A stretch of 64,000 nucleotides of DNA from Centrapalus pauciflorus (GCA_020465985.1 JAANYP010005952.1:1-64000); one strand, 5' to 3'. Numbered from the stretch's first letter, positions 48,768 through 60,605 are shown. Numbers and translations are program-made. Notes: a model not told the origin generated them from the sequence alone.

Positions 48768-49931
48768 ATATGGATTTAGTATGGTATGTGTGGTGTACTT
48801 ATAGAAATGGTGGTGTGGGTGTGAACTGATAATTATAATGAATATAAAGAAAGAGGTGGAAAAGGCATGGATTGGATGCCTTGGAGGTTAAGGTTAGGAT
48901 TCCAAGAAGAAAGGTGACCGGAAGAAGAAGCTCTTCAAACACTTTTGCTGTGCCGACTTAAAAGGGATTGACAAAATTATCAACAACTCTATTATCATAC
49001 AATTTATATTTTATATAATACATTTATATAAGAGAATAATAAAAACATTAGATCATGCGTTTATTCTTATTATACATTTATATAATATAAGATAGAATAA
49101 TAAAAATCTATTATTATAAACATCATAAATATAATTTTACATTTTTATAATATGGTAAAAAAGTTAATGGGATAAAGGCAAAAGTTAATGGAATAAATTA
49201 AAATTCATATACCACCCGTTGTAAAAGAAAATAATAAAATTAAATTAAAGAGCCATAGAACAATATGTTAATAATTTTCTATATTACAGGACTCTTTACT
49301 TTGCCGCAAAGCTTTTGACAAACGGCGCCAAAATCTAGGGCTGTTCATGGACCGGTTCGGTTCAATTAGCAGCAAAAGTGTGAACCGTATTTTCAGTTTC
49401 GGTTACCCGCTTTACGTTTTCGATTATATGCGGTTCGGTTTGCGGATAGTTTCGGATAGTTATCTATTTATAAATAATAAAAGTATAGAAATATAAAATT
49501 TTAAACTTTGATTGTTCCTTAAAATTAAGTTTATTCGTAATAAATATATCAATTACATTAAAAATTTCATAAAACTACTTAAACAAACAAATATTTAATT
49601 AAAATGAAACTATAAATATAATATTTTAGCATATAATTTATCTATTTATATGTAAATATTTGTGATATGTTTATGTTCGGTTCGGTTCGCTTACCCGCGG
49701 TTTATTAAAAATGAAAACCGTAACCGGTCCGTTATTTGTCGGTTTTTTCGGATTTCGGTATTTTCGGTTTCGGATTGACTGGTCCGGCTCAGTTTTTCGA
49801 TTTTCCGGTTTCTTTTGAACACCTCTGAGAGATTCTGTCCTTGGGGGCTTGGGCCATTTTGTTCTGAATTAATACATTTCTTTTCCTTTTCTATTTCTAT
49901 TTTATTTTAATTTCAATTTTCTTGTCTATTA
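48768..49931. other. UGT upstream region and a possible hAT-like repeat
   Basis: Just upstream of the UGT start, CTATAAGTA on the coding strand near 48800 may be a TATA box. From about 49340 to 49830 the DNA is full of CGGTTCGG/CGGTTT units. It is bracketed by GGGCTGTTCATGGACCGG and TTTTGAACACCTCTG, a partly inverted pair like some hAT ends. No target duplication was found. Confidence 0.4.
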
Positions 49932-50100
49932 ATTTTTGAATGACTAGCTAACCTCATTTTGCTCCTAATCTATCCATTTGTCTTAAAAAGTACTTCAGAA
50001 TTTACTTTTACCACCTAAATCTAAATTTGCATTCAGCGGGAGTCGAACCCGCAAATCTCAAACTTACATATCACCACTTTTACCAAATGGGCAAAACCCC
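49932..50100 (-). mobile_element. tRNA-derived SINE, copy 2
   Basis: On the minus strand a box A (TTTGGTAAAAGTGG) is followed by box B (GCGGGTTCGACTCCCGC) and the body GATTTAGGTGGTAAAAGTAA. It ends with CATTCAAAAATT. The shared body and similar end with the copy at 26175-26325 define one family. Confidence 0.75.
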
Positions 50101-50523
50101 ATTGGTATATATATTACTTAATAAAACAAAATGTCTAGCATCTCGTGTCACTTTATCACTTAATCAAAATTTTCATTTTCACGTCAAAATTTTCATATTT
50201 AATTCTTCTTAATTAGTTATCTAATTTATTTTAAAGTTTAAGTAAAGATATAATCAATTACTACCTAGTTTAACTACTATAAATAATCTTTTTAGATAAT
50301 TTAAATAACTTTCAGATTTAACTTCTAAATTCTAATGTTATCTAACTACGTATTATTTTATATATTTAAAAAGTAAAAACAATGCAATATTGGTAATGAA
50401 AAGTTTTATACTTCCTTTTAATTATAAAGAATTTTAAATTGTGTTTTATGTAAAAATACATTTTTTTTAAAGTTTTGCTTATACATAGAATTCTAAAAAT
50501 GAAAAGTAAAATTAGAATAGTCA

Positions 50524-50525
<2 letters not shown>
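50101..50525. other. AT-rich intergenic stretch
   Basis: No gene and no element boundary were seen. It leads into the (CA)n-(TA)n tract. Confidence 0.5.
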
Positions 50526-50612
<87 letters not shown>

Positions 50613-50618
50613 TATATA
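50526..50618. repeat. Compound (CA)n-(TA)n microsatellite
   Basis: About 15 CA units (50526-50555) pass directly into about 27 TA units (to 50610), then GGTATATA. Family A copy 2 follows at once, and a TA run resumes at its right end (51599-51622). Confidence 0.95.
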
Positions 50619-51598
50619 GAGGGAGGTTCAATTGAGAACTTTTATGCACCGAGGTACAAAAGAACTCATATCATCCATTAGATCAAAAAATTGTATGGAT
50701 TAGATTAATGACAAAAGGGTAAATAGTTGGACAATTTGATGCATCTTGTGCATTATAGAATAAAACAAAGAAGGGCATTTTGGGGAATGTGCACACCTCA
50801 TTAAATTTAATATTTCAACAAATAATCAAATAATAAATGCTAAATAAATTCAATTGATATATTTCCAAATTTAACAAAAATTACACAAATTCAAAAAAAG
50901 ATGAAAGAGATCGATGCATTTCATCGTAATCGTGTTTATTTATGCATCGTGTTCAAAAAAGATGCATTTAACAAAAAAAAAATACACAAATTCATTATGC
51001 ATCGTGTTCAACTTGTTCATCATTCATCTATGCATCGTGTTCGTCGTTCATATTTTTTCATTCATGTATGCATCGTGTTCAACTTGTTCATCGTTCATCT
51101 ATGCATCGTCATTGTTCATCATCCATTTATGCATCATCATTTTTCGTTGTTCATCGTTCATCATCCATCTATGCATCGTCATTGTTCATCATCCATCTAT
51201 GCATCATCATTATTAATCGTTCATCATCCATCTATGCATCGTCTTCTTCATAATCATCATCGGTTGCATCTCATGTTCATGTTCATCATCATCGTTGTTC
51301 ATCGTTAATCTTCGTCTTCAAATCATCATCACCATCAAAATCATGAAGAACACGATTAGAGAGAAAATGAGAGGGAGAGAGAGAGAGAAATGGGGAGGAA
51401 AATGAGGAATTTAGTTACTATGAGATTTTAATTCAAAATGTAACTCCTAAGTATCTTTTAATGATTTTTAAAAATAAATTAATTACCATATCTTTAGTTT
51501 TCCCTAAATGTCCTTTGTGCACCCTTGTTAGATTATCTTATGCACAAAAGTGCATCGAGGTGCCCCGATGCACAAAAGTTCTCAATTGAACCCCAATC
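50619..51598. mobile_element. MITE family A, copy 2
   Basis: This 980-bp copy begins GAGGGAGGTTCAATTGAGAA and ends TTCTCAATTGAACCCCAATC. It aligns with 185-1149 over its whole length, including the array of CATCTATGCATCGT units (about 50990-51250) and a GAGAGA run near 51375. Small length changes occur in the array. It too is flanked by TA repeats on both sides. Confidence 0.85.
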
Positions 51599-53019
51599 TA
51601 TATATATATATATGTATATATATCACAAAGTAAATTTGCATTGTGTAAAACAGACAGATGAAGTAAATTAATAAATAAATAATAACAATGTTTTATGTGT
51701 CCATGCATTGACTCACTGAGTCGGTTTAATCAAATTCATAGTTATGGTTCTTTATATTATTCGGCTGATTAATTCAATTTCAAATATCATCCAAATGGAT
51801 AAAAAAAAACAAACCATTTAATAGTACGATTAAGCGTAATAATGATAGTTAATTCAAATATGAAATTTTATGATTAACTAACAAGACAAACACATTTTAA
51901 ATTTATAAAAACAATCAAATTTTCATCCGTCAAATCAATAAATTAGAAATGACTTTCAATAATTATATTATGTTAATAAGTTTTAAGTTGTTTTGATTGT
52001 AAATATAATTGTTTCTTACCTTATATTTCAACTATTAAAATATATATATATATAATATCATACATCGTACCAGGCCGGTTTTTGAGGCGGACAATAGAGA
52101 CGATGAAACAATGCCCTCGATTTGTTAGGGTCTCGTTGATACTTTATTGTTTCTTCCTGGTGTAACATGAAAATATCAAGCCGATTTTATTTTTAGGAGA
52201 TGTCCATAAATTAAACGAAAATATTTTGCTATATTTATATTACTTTTTTGGAGATTTTATTATACCATTATTTGTATTAGTAATATGTTTATACTTCTAA
52301 AAAATCCGTGTTTAAGAGCCTATTTTAAATTTATAATACAGGACTCCTAAAATACACGGGACAAAAATCACACTAGTTAATAGTCATGATATGTAACAAA
52401 ACTTTATGTTATTACGAATCACATCGGTGGTGAATACCTACGTCGTTTAGGATGTCACCCCCCACTGTTCATAGATTAAGAAAACATTAATTGTATTTTA
52501 TATAAATTTATTATAAAAATAAAAAGATGGGGAGTGGTCGGTGCATTAATTATTGTTGCTATTTCCTGAAGCCACGACACTTGACACGTTCACGCAAACA
52601 CATCCTTATAATTAAACTATATATATTAAATGACTCATCATTAATTTTTCTTCAAATTCATTATGCATTTTTCTTTCTAGCAACCTTCTGAAATAAAAAC
52701 AATAAACGTACGTAAATAATATATTATATAAATTGACTCGTGGATATGTGCAGTGTAACTGTGTAGTCAAAGACAAAGGTCGTTTAATGAATATACACGC
52801 GGCGTGAATTGAAGGAGTTGAAGGTTGGGTAGATGAAACACTTGGCCAGCCAAACATCCATCAAAATATCCTGGTGTGTGTAGCATAGAGAAACGAATAC
52901 AAAGAAATAGAAACGAAAAACAATTGTATTATTTGTTTAAGTCTGAAAATGAATTAATGAGAATTAAAACAATTCATTTTTCTCTTCTGTATGCAAAGAA
53001 ATGGTGAGAATTGACTTTT
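51599..53019. other. Intergenic region, no gene recognised
   Basis: AT-rich DNA with a CCAGGCCGGTTTTTGAGGC block at 52070 that resembles a hAT-type end, but no partner end was found. Nothing coding was seen on either strand. Confidence 0.45.
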
Positions 53020-53510
53020 GAATTCTCTTTAACAAACACAGAGAGTTGGAAGTCTGTCAAACCCACCCCAAAACCTCCCACATCTGGTCATTTACTCCTT
53101 TCGTTCACGCTGCTCTCTCCCCAAACCCTAGCCAACATATCTTCTCATCTTATGACGGACGACCAGCTTCTACCAATGCCCACTCCGACGGCGACCATCA
53201 GCGACGACCAGCTTCTTCTACCGATGCCCACTCCGGCGGCGATCATCAGCGACGACCAGCTTCTACTGGTGCCCCTTTCATCTTCATCTCAAACGACCTA
53301 CACCTCCACACAAAAAAAATCCTAGTTCAGTTTTCATCTCTAGCCCCTCCATCACTCGTCCTCATTCACCTTCGGCCTCTCTACCTCCGACCGCACTATC
53401 TTCTCAGTTCTAGACATCGACATCTCAAAAGGCACCGCTCTCTAAATCTCAAATTTTGGCTCCCACTTTCAAATTTTATAAAGCGTTTGATACTTGTTTG
53501 ATATATGTTT
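53020..53510 (+). repeat. C-rich stretch with a three-fold repeat of about 50 bp
   Basis: Units starting near 53155, 53201 and 53251 share GACGACCAGCTTCT, then ATGCCCACTCCG and GGCGACCATCAGC or close variants. The third is partial. Two overlapping frames stay open over the stretch (104 and 151 residues), but the proteins are repeat-derived and match nothing I know. It may be a leader of an unrecognised transposon, as in the hAT at 3735. Confidence 0.6.
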
Positions 53511-53965
53511 CAAAATCTCAGATTTGATTTGATAATTGGTTGATAAAGTTTGTGTTAGAAATGTTTGTTAAATCTTATATTTCATTTGATAATTGTTTGA
53601 TAAAGTGTTTTGTTAGAAATGTTTGACTCAAATTTGATTTGATAATTGGTTGATAAAGTGTCTATTAGAAATGTTTGATAAATCTCATATTCGATTTGAT
53701 AATTGTTTTATAAAGTGTTTGTTAGAAATGTTTGATAAATCTCATATTCGATTTGATAATTGTTTTATAAAGTGTTTGTTAGAAATGTTTGATAAATCTC
53801 AGATTTGATTTAATAATTGTTTGATAAAATGTTTGTTAGAAATGTTTGATAAATCTCATATTTGATTTAAGAATTGTTTGATAAAGTGTTTGTTAGAAAT
53901 GTTTGATAAGTGTTTGATACTTGATAAAGTATTTGTTAGAATTGTTTAATAAGTGTTTGATATTC
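53480..53965 (+). repeat. Tandem minisatellite of about 57 bp
   Basis: About eight degenerate units contain TTTGATTTGATAATTG, TTTGATAAAGTGTTTGTTAG and AAATGTTTGATAAATCTCA. Two neighbouring units (about 53670-53780) are nearly identical, pointing to recent duplication. It directly follows the C-rich stretch. Confidence 0.85.
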
Positions 53966-54218
53966 GATACATCTCCAATTAAACTCTGATATACTTGTTA
54001 AATCATGTAATTAGTTTGATATACTTGTTATATACACTTGTTTGGTACTTGATAAATTATTGATACATCTCAAATTAAAGAGACTAGTTTTGTATGTGCC
54101 TGTGTAGATGTATATAAGGCTATAAGCTTCTTTTACTTGACACGTTAATGTTCTTTCAGTAGGAAAATTTGATAATGAAATTCATGTATATGTTTGATAA
54201 ATCTAATATTGTTTCATT

Positions 54219-54632
54219 GGGTTGGGTTCCGGTAAGAACCCTTGTTACCGTGAGAACGTGAGATCCACTCCAAAATGCACAAATTTGTACATCAAATGCA
54301 CAAATTTTAAAATTAAAAGTTTTACTTAAAATCATTATTAGTCTTAAATATTAATAAATATCATAATTTAACACTAAAATTACATTCATTAAATTATAAA
54401 CTAAATGCACAAATTTAAACATCAAATTCACAAATTTTCTTAAATGCACAATTCGTACATAAAATGGATAAATTATAGCATGAGATGCGTAAATTTTTAC
54501 ATGAAATGCATAAATATATTGAAAACATTTAATTTTAGTATCAAATGCACAATTTTATACAGTGGATGCACAATTTTTAGAGTGGTTCTCACGTTCTCAC
54601 GGTAATGAGGGGTTCTCATGTGAACCCAATCC
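54219..54632. mobile_element. MITE family C, copy 2, with perfect 10-bp target duplication
   Basis: This 414-bp element is the reverse-orientation counterpart of 22433-22851. It begins GGGTTGGGTTCCGGTAAGAA and ends CTCATGTGAACCCAATCC. It is flanked by TTGTTTCATT on both sides (54209-54218 and 54633-54642). A 10-bp duplication is typical of Mutator-like elements. Confidence 0.92.
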
Positions 54633-54642
54633 TTGTTTCATT

Positions 54643-55448
54643 TATGGTTTCACAATATAATAGTTTACTATTTATGTTTCGTTGTTTAACAAATTGAATG
54701 ACTTTATTTTGGTTTTAATCAAATTGTAGTATTTTATTTTAGTTTGAATCAATTTGTGGTATTTTGTTTGGGTTTGAATTAAATTGTAGTGCTTTCTTCA
54801 AAATATTTTTCAGGTTAAATTTAGTAATTTTTTTGTTTAATCAATGAAATTTTTATTTATTAGTATTTTTTGGTTTGAATAAGAATTATTATAAAAAAAT
54901 ATGATTGCTTATAATAAAATTTATAGAATATTCTACTGTATCAAACAAGAAACATGAAACTTTGTTATAATTTTCTACTGAAATATCTATTTTACAAACA
55001 GATGAATCAATTCTTTTTCTCCAAACCAATTTTCTTTTTCTGTTACATTTATCTGCAATTTCATTCTTCGTTTAGTACGCATCTTTATTTCTAATCATGT
55101 CATTTATTTTGAGTTAGATTTTTTTGTCATTAAATTAATTCTTTTGATTCGTATCTTTTATCGTGATACATTGATCTAAAATCAAATGCTAATACACGTG
55201 TATAAAAAATTTATGTAGTGCAATCTCCAAACAACACAATTTACCTTCTCAAATCATTATTGGTTATACGTGGATTTCTCTATTATTTCTTTTGACAACA
55301 AAAGTCAGTAAATATGGATAGTTTTACCATCAAGATAATATATTATTATAACTTGTATACTTATGTACAGATTTATTCTAGCTTATTTACTCATGTAATT
55401 AAACATGAGTGTTTTTAATAACTATTTATGTTTTTAAAAAGTTTAACA
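54643..55448. other. AT-rich intergenic stretch
   Basis: Weak repeats of TTTGGTTTGAATCAAATTGT occur at 54700-54800. No gene was seen. Confidence 0.5.
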
Positions 55449-55457
55449 TAAAATTAA

Positions 55458-55775
55458 GAATTTATTATGAAAAAACCAATTTATTTTATTCTTTTTGTGT
55501 TTTCGTCCCTCCATATTAATTTTTCAGAAAAATCTTCAAATTGATTTTTTTCGTTTAGTGAAATTTGACTATAAGATTCCGATTTTTCAGTCTTTAAAAA
55601 CTCAGGCGACCAATTATAACATGACTCTAATAGACAAATTTCACAAAACCAAGAAAAAAAAATTAATTTGAGGATTTTTTAGAAAAAAATTAATTTAAGT
55701 ATTTTTTTTGAAAAAAAATAACATGGAGAGATTAAAACACAAAGAAAACTTGTTTATTTTTTTCGTAATAAACCC
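55458..55775. mobile_element. Mutator-like MITE family E, copy 3
   Basis: This 318-bp element begins GAATTTATTATGAAAAAACC and on the other strand GGGTTTATTACGAAAAAAAT. It is flanked by TAAAATTAA at both sides (55449-55457 and 55776-55784), an exact 9-bp duplication. Its internal inverted blocks match those of the copies at 28032 and 45485. Confidence 0.88.
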
Positions 55776-55784
55776 TAAAATTAA

Positions 55785-56629
55785 ATACAAACTTACTTAT
55801 AAATAAATTTTCCTACTAAAGATAATTTTAAAATCAAAATTGAATTATTTAAAATTTTAATGTGTTTTCTTTATTGTATTTCAAGAATTAAATAGAAAAG
55901 TATTCAAAATAGATTTTTCTTTTATTAATAATAGATAAATTAGTAACTGAAATATTTAATTATGGAAAAAAAAGGCGGGAAAATGAAATTTTAATGTGAT
56001 GAGGAAGCGACATGTGTTCTGGATTTTCTTTTATTAATATATATAGATAGTTCTAACATCCTGTGGAATATATCTATTCTATTATATGATTAACTAAATG
56101 ACACGTGACGCTTGAATAGAATGTCATTTGGCTTAACAAGGATATGCCATGTGTACTTTACTAATTTTAAAAATTAATGAATTAATAAATCTATATCTAT
56201 ATCCCATTAAAATCTCAATAAACAACTTTTACTAATAATAATAATAATAATAAATTTCAAGTTATTAATGAACATATTAGTTTTTTAATTTTAAGCTTAT
56301 ATAGTTTTAATAAAGAAATATTTATCGAAATTTTCGTGTAATAATAAACCAGTAAATTAATACAAGTTGTCGCCTTTTCATCAATGGATAATTACCATTC
56401 ATTGGGCCTGGATACTCTCATTTGGGCTATATTTTTCATTTTTACTTGCATTGCACCACTTCAAATTGCGTTTGTTTAAACTACTCGTCCTTTCATGAAT
56501 GGCCCAAACCTATACTCAACAATCAAATGAACCTTGCCATTTGGCAAACCCATTCAAAAAGTCGATATGTTATTTTTATTCCAATCATTTTATTTTGGTT
56601 TCAGATGGATCAATTTTACCACACTATCA
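55785..56629. other. AT-rich intergenic stretch
   Basis: It holds an (ATA)n run at about 56236-56254. A short open frame from 56422 to 56661 has no recognisable similarity. Nothing else was seen. Confidence 0.45.
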
Positions 56630-56638
56630 TAAAATATA

Positions 56639-56965
56639 GGGAAAATTACCAAGAAAGGTAATATAAAATAAAAAATTTGACAATAAAGGTATTGTAAAAA
56701 TTTTTTTGCCAAGAAAGGTAATATAAAATTCTATTTTGGCCGAGAAAGAACATGAAATTCAAATTTTAGACCAAGAAAGATAATCAAATATTATTCACTT
56801 GCCAAAAAAGGGAGCATAAAATTAAAAATTTACATTCATAATTTGTCATCAATACCCTTTTTTGTCAAATTTGAATTTTATGTTATCTTTCTTGGTCTAT
56901 AAAATTTTACATTACCTTTATTGGTAATTTTTGAATTTTATGTTACCTTTCTTGGTAATTTGCCC
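56639..56965. mobile_element. Mutator-like palindromic MITE with 9-bp target duplication
   Basis: This 327-bp element begins GGGAAAATTACCAAGAAAGG and on the other strand GGGCAAATTACCAAGAAAGG. It is flanked by TAAAATATA on both sides (56630-56638 and 56966-56974). Internal copies of ACCAAGAAAG(A/G)TAA occur in both orientations, so most of it can fold back. Confidence 0.9.
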
Positions 56966-56974
56966 TAAAATATA

Positions 56975-57430
56975 TAATTATTTGTTATTATTTATATACA
57001 TTAGATGTTCTTATTTTCTTTTGTTTGGTTCAGAAAGGAATTATAGTATTACTTAAAAACTGAAATCTCGATTGAAATCAAGAAAAAATAATTTTCTCAA
57101 TATGTTGGGAGAGTTAAATTACTCCTTAGGGTAGGGTAGGGGCTACTTTGGGCTGTTGGGGCACTTGGGAACGCATAGTAGAGCGATACTCGTATGTGTG
57201 CCCACCCGACGCCTTTTCATTTCTTCTCTGTTTCATGCATACTTTCTAGTCAATCAAACATGCTTGAGATTCCGGTTCAACTCATGACCACGGATTCGAA
57301 TTCCTTCATAAACGTTACGCAAACCAAATACTACTTAAATGTTTTGGTGAAAGAAAAAAGAGATGTATTGAGTAATAAAAAATCTAGGAGAATACGATAA
57401 ATATGAATATAAAAATTTTGTTTGTGATGT
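56975..57430. other. Intergenic stretch
   Basis: A GGGTAGGGTAGGGG block lies near 57128-57142. No gene was seen. Confidence 0.5.
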
Positions 57431-58439
57431 TAACACCAAGTGGTGCGTTTGGTACAGAGAATGAAATTGTAGATAAATGAAATTAGTCTGGAGAAAACAA
57501 ATTGATTCATCAGTTTGGTAGAACAAATAATTCAACATAGAATTGTAACAGAGAATCATATCTCTTGTTTGGTATAATAGAGAATTCAGTAAAGAATTCT
57601 ATAAATTTTATTATTTGCAATCATAATTTTTTTCACAACAATTCCTTATTCAATCCCAAAAAATACTAATAATTAAACATTTCATTGATCAAACAAAAAT
57701 ATTACCAACATAAATAAATAAAATACTACAATTTAATCATAAAAAATTCAACAACATTCGACGCAAACGACCCATCTGAACAATCTTCCCAGCCAACTCT
57801 TGAATTATTATGGAACGGTCATTCGGCTTTACATGTTCCAACACATGCTGCTCAAAGAAAATTGACCAAATACACATTTTAGTTAAAACAAAGAGACTTC
57901 AAGACACGAGCAAATTAATCATTACAGATGAATGAGTAATAAAAGTCCAAACCAAAATTGACAGTTACAATTTACAAACCTGGACATCATAATTTCCATA
58001 CTTGATCTTGTGCTAGCATGCTTACACATGCGAGGATTTCATCCATCGCCTTGCTTTGTGTTTTTGGATCCTCACAGTGCTCGAGCACCCTCTGCCAGAC
58101 AAAAAAAAAATACGTATTTCATATTTTATTGTTTAATTTGGGAAGGACGGAGTCACAAAGATGCAAACAAATGATAACCAACGTGTATCACACGACACCC
58201 ATATGGATGGGTGGAAAGGGTGACAACTTGATCAAAAAAAGTTGTGACGATGAATTGGTTATGCTCTTCAGGAACACATTCAATACGCTTTTGAATAACA
58301 TGGTTCCTGATCGGATCATTTTATACCGACTTTAATGTGTTTAAATGATATTATTTTATGTATTAAGTATTGGTATAATGCTACATTTAATTGTTTTTAT
58401 CGATTGAAGGGTTAAATCTTAAAAGGAGTTAAAATGAGT

Positions 58440-59620
58440 AAATTGTGTCTTGGAATGTTCTACTATTGATAAAACTCATTACGCATGTAGGTAATCCTCT
58501 CAAGTAAAAGTCTGGCAGATTTGAGCGCAATCGGAGAAGATTTATAGAAAGCCAAGCGCAGACTGGGGCGCAGCCCTGCTCCCCAACCGAGTGCTCAACA
58601 GAATGATTTATTCTGCCAAAATACGCGATTTTAGACCCAAGCGCAGGGCGGGGCGCAGGCCTGCGCCCACGGCTGCGCCTAACCCATAAAATATTAATTT
58701 CGTGATTTTTAGGGTTTTTCAGAGCTGCCTATATATATGACAAGCTTCCAGACGAAAAAACATATATTTTTGAAGAGAAATTGAAGAGAAAAAGAGGAAG
58801 AAAGTCCCAGATTTACGATGTAGTCTGCGCGACAACCAACGACGAAGGGTTGGGGTTTGGTTCCTTCTAGACTCCATCTTTCGCCCATCAATCCAACAAC
58901 TACGAAGCTTGTTCCTGACAAGTTCAATGTTTCGTACGCGTTGGTTGATGATCTCGATATTATTGTTCAAGGGTTTGTTTATTATTTAAGTATTTATGTT
59001 TTTCGTTGATTTATTATTGTAACGAACGATATGTTTTATTAGTTTTCTGTGTGATTATTATTTAAAGATATTGTTCCGTTCGCTTCTATTTATATCTTTA
59101 TCGTAAGACGCGTCGTAGCCGTGTTACATGCCGTGCCGAGCTCATTAGATTAGGAGTTAAGACGGACTGTGAACATGACACGATTCGTGCCCAAAATACG
59201 GATTGCGATAGATGTGATTGTCATAACTATGTCTATGTGGTTAGGTTACAAAGATAATTAATCGGAATCATAAATAATTAAATAATTAGCAACCTTAGAT
59301 CAATTATCCATAATTCCACCCAAACCTTAAACCCGAAGTCGTTGGCGTTCTTATTTTCTTTAAGTTTTCTTAACAAAGCTATAATTAATTTTCCAACGTT
59401 CCTCTCAATTGCTTCCTTCCTTCAATTAGTTTAATAATTAGTTTTTATTATTAGTTAATAACTATCGTAGAATATTATTGATAACCACATGCTCCCTGAG
59501 GAGACGATCCCACTTACCCTAGCTATAAGTTAAGGTGATTGGTGTTTTTATAAATTATTTTTGAACGCTTTACGACGAGCGGATATCAGTTCCCATTTTG
59601 ATCACGTACACAACACATGA
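58440..59620. mobile_element. Probable retroelement-like insert, unclassified
   Basis: It has a locally GC-rich segment with GCGCAGGCCTGCGCCC and related GGGCGCAGCCCTGC blocks (58555-58680) and a TATATATATGA TATA-like site at 58730. Its end region reads CCTGAGGAGACGATCCCACT (59496), close to phrases I have seen in plant LTR-element DNA. I found no LTR pair, primer site or coding domain, so both the class and the limits are guesses. Confidence 0.35.
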
Positions 59621-60160
59621 TATGACCATCACGCTCTTCCACCATCTTGATTTTATTATCCATGTCTACAACTTTAATTACTTAAAATATTAAAAAGATT
59701 AGGTGACATTCATTTACCTCTGTGATGCACACAGTAACTATAACAAAAAGAAAAACTTCAAAAGGATCACATCATGCCTATTTATCGACTCAAAATGATG
59801 AACAGAACTACAGAAGAATCAGTCAGCTCATATGAAGGCTTAAGTGTTAAAACATGGCCCAATAGCTTTCCAGCCAATTCTCTTCTTTGTGCAGACATCC
59901 ATGCTCAAAGAACTAAATTAAAAACAATCAATCAAAAGTTCAAAACGCTACTTTGAATTCGAAACTTAGATATCATTGCATGGTCTTGATGCACTTATTC
60001 TTAGCATCTCAATATATATCACTCAAGAAAAGTGTCATTTAGTGACACACCGCTTTTAGTTACACATCGTTTAAAGCATAATTACTAAACTGCAAAGTAA
60101 TAAAAGTTTCTGTTTTTTGTTGACAAAGATCAAAGTGAAAAAACAATGTTGTTTCAAAAT

Positions 60161-60440
60161 CAAGCTTTATGTAACAAATTTATCTCCTAACAAGCTTTAT
60201 GTAGCAATTTTACCTCCTAACAAGTTTCATATAAGTAAAGAGATTCAAAATCAAACAAAGTTACAAAATGGCAAGATTCATAATCAAACAAAGATCCAAA
60301 TAATGAAAACAGTGATGGATTTCACATACTCAAAATCAAGGATTTCAAATCAAGCTTTATGTAACAAATTTATCTCCTAACAAGCTATATGTAACAAATT
60401 TATCTCCTAACAAGCTATATGTAACAAATTTACCTCCTAA
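60161..60440 (+). repeat. 30-bp tandem repeat in two blocks
   Basis: Units of 30 bases, opening CAAGCT(T/A)TATGTAACAAAT and closing TATCTCCTAA, occur at 60161-60190 and 60191-60220. They recur at 60351-60380, 60381-60410 and 60411-60440. The spacer between the blocks has (C)AAAATCAAACAAAG-type motifs. Confidence 0.9.
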
Positions 60441-60605
60441 AATGAGATAAAAAAAACTAAAATATAAAAAACGAGAGAAAGAGGCTTTCTGATTTGGAAA
60501 CCCATTTGAAAAACGTTGCTCATTATCGGACGTTGCTCTTGTGATGGCTATATGCTTTTGAACAAAAAACGAGAGAAAGCCTCTTTCTGTACCAAACACG
60601 CCCTA

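Larger units (their letters stand above)
57431..60605. mobile_element. Large terminal-inverted-repeat element, possibly PIF/Harbinger-like
   Basis: The left end, GGTGCGTTTGGTACAGAGA, is answered at 60605 on the other strand by GGGCGTGTTTGGTACAGAAA. The span is about 3.2 kb. No target duplication is clear. Open frames inside are short and I recognise no transposase with confidence. Between roughly 58440 and 59620 lies what looks like a separate insert (next entry), and the right part carries a 30-bp tandem repeat. Confidence 0.5.

Noticed and set aside
52070..52380. hAT element beginning CCAGGCCGGTTTTTGAGGC
   Set aside because: Only one possible end was found; no inverted partner or duplication.
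53046..53501. 151-residue open frame as a novel protein
   Set aside because: The sequence is built from a three-fold DNA repeat and two frames are open at once, so coding is unlikely.
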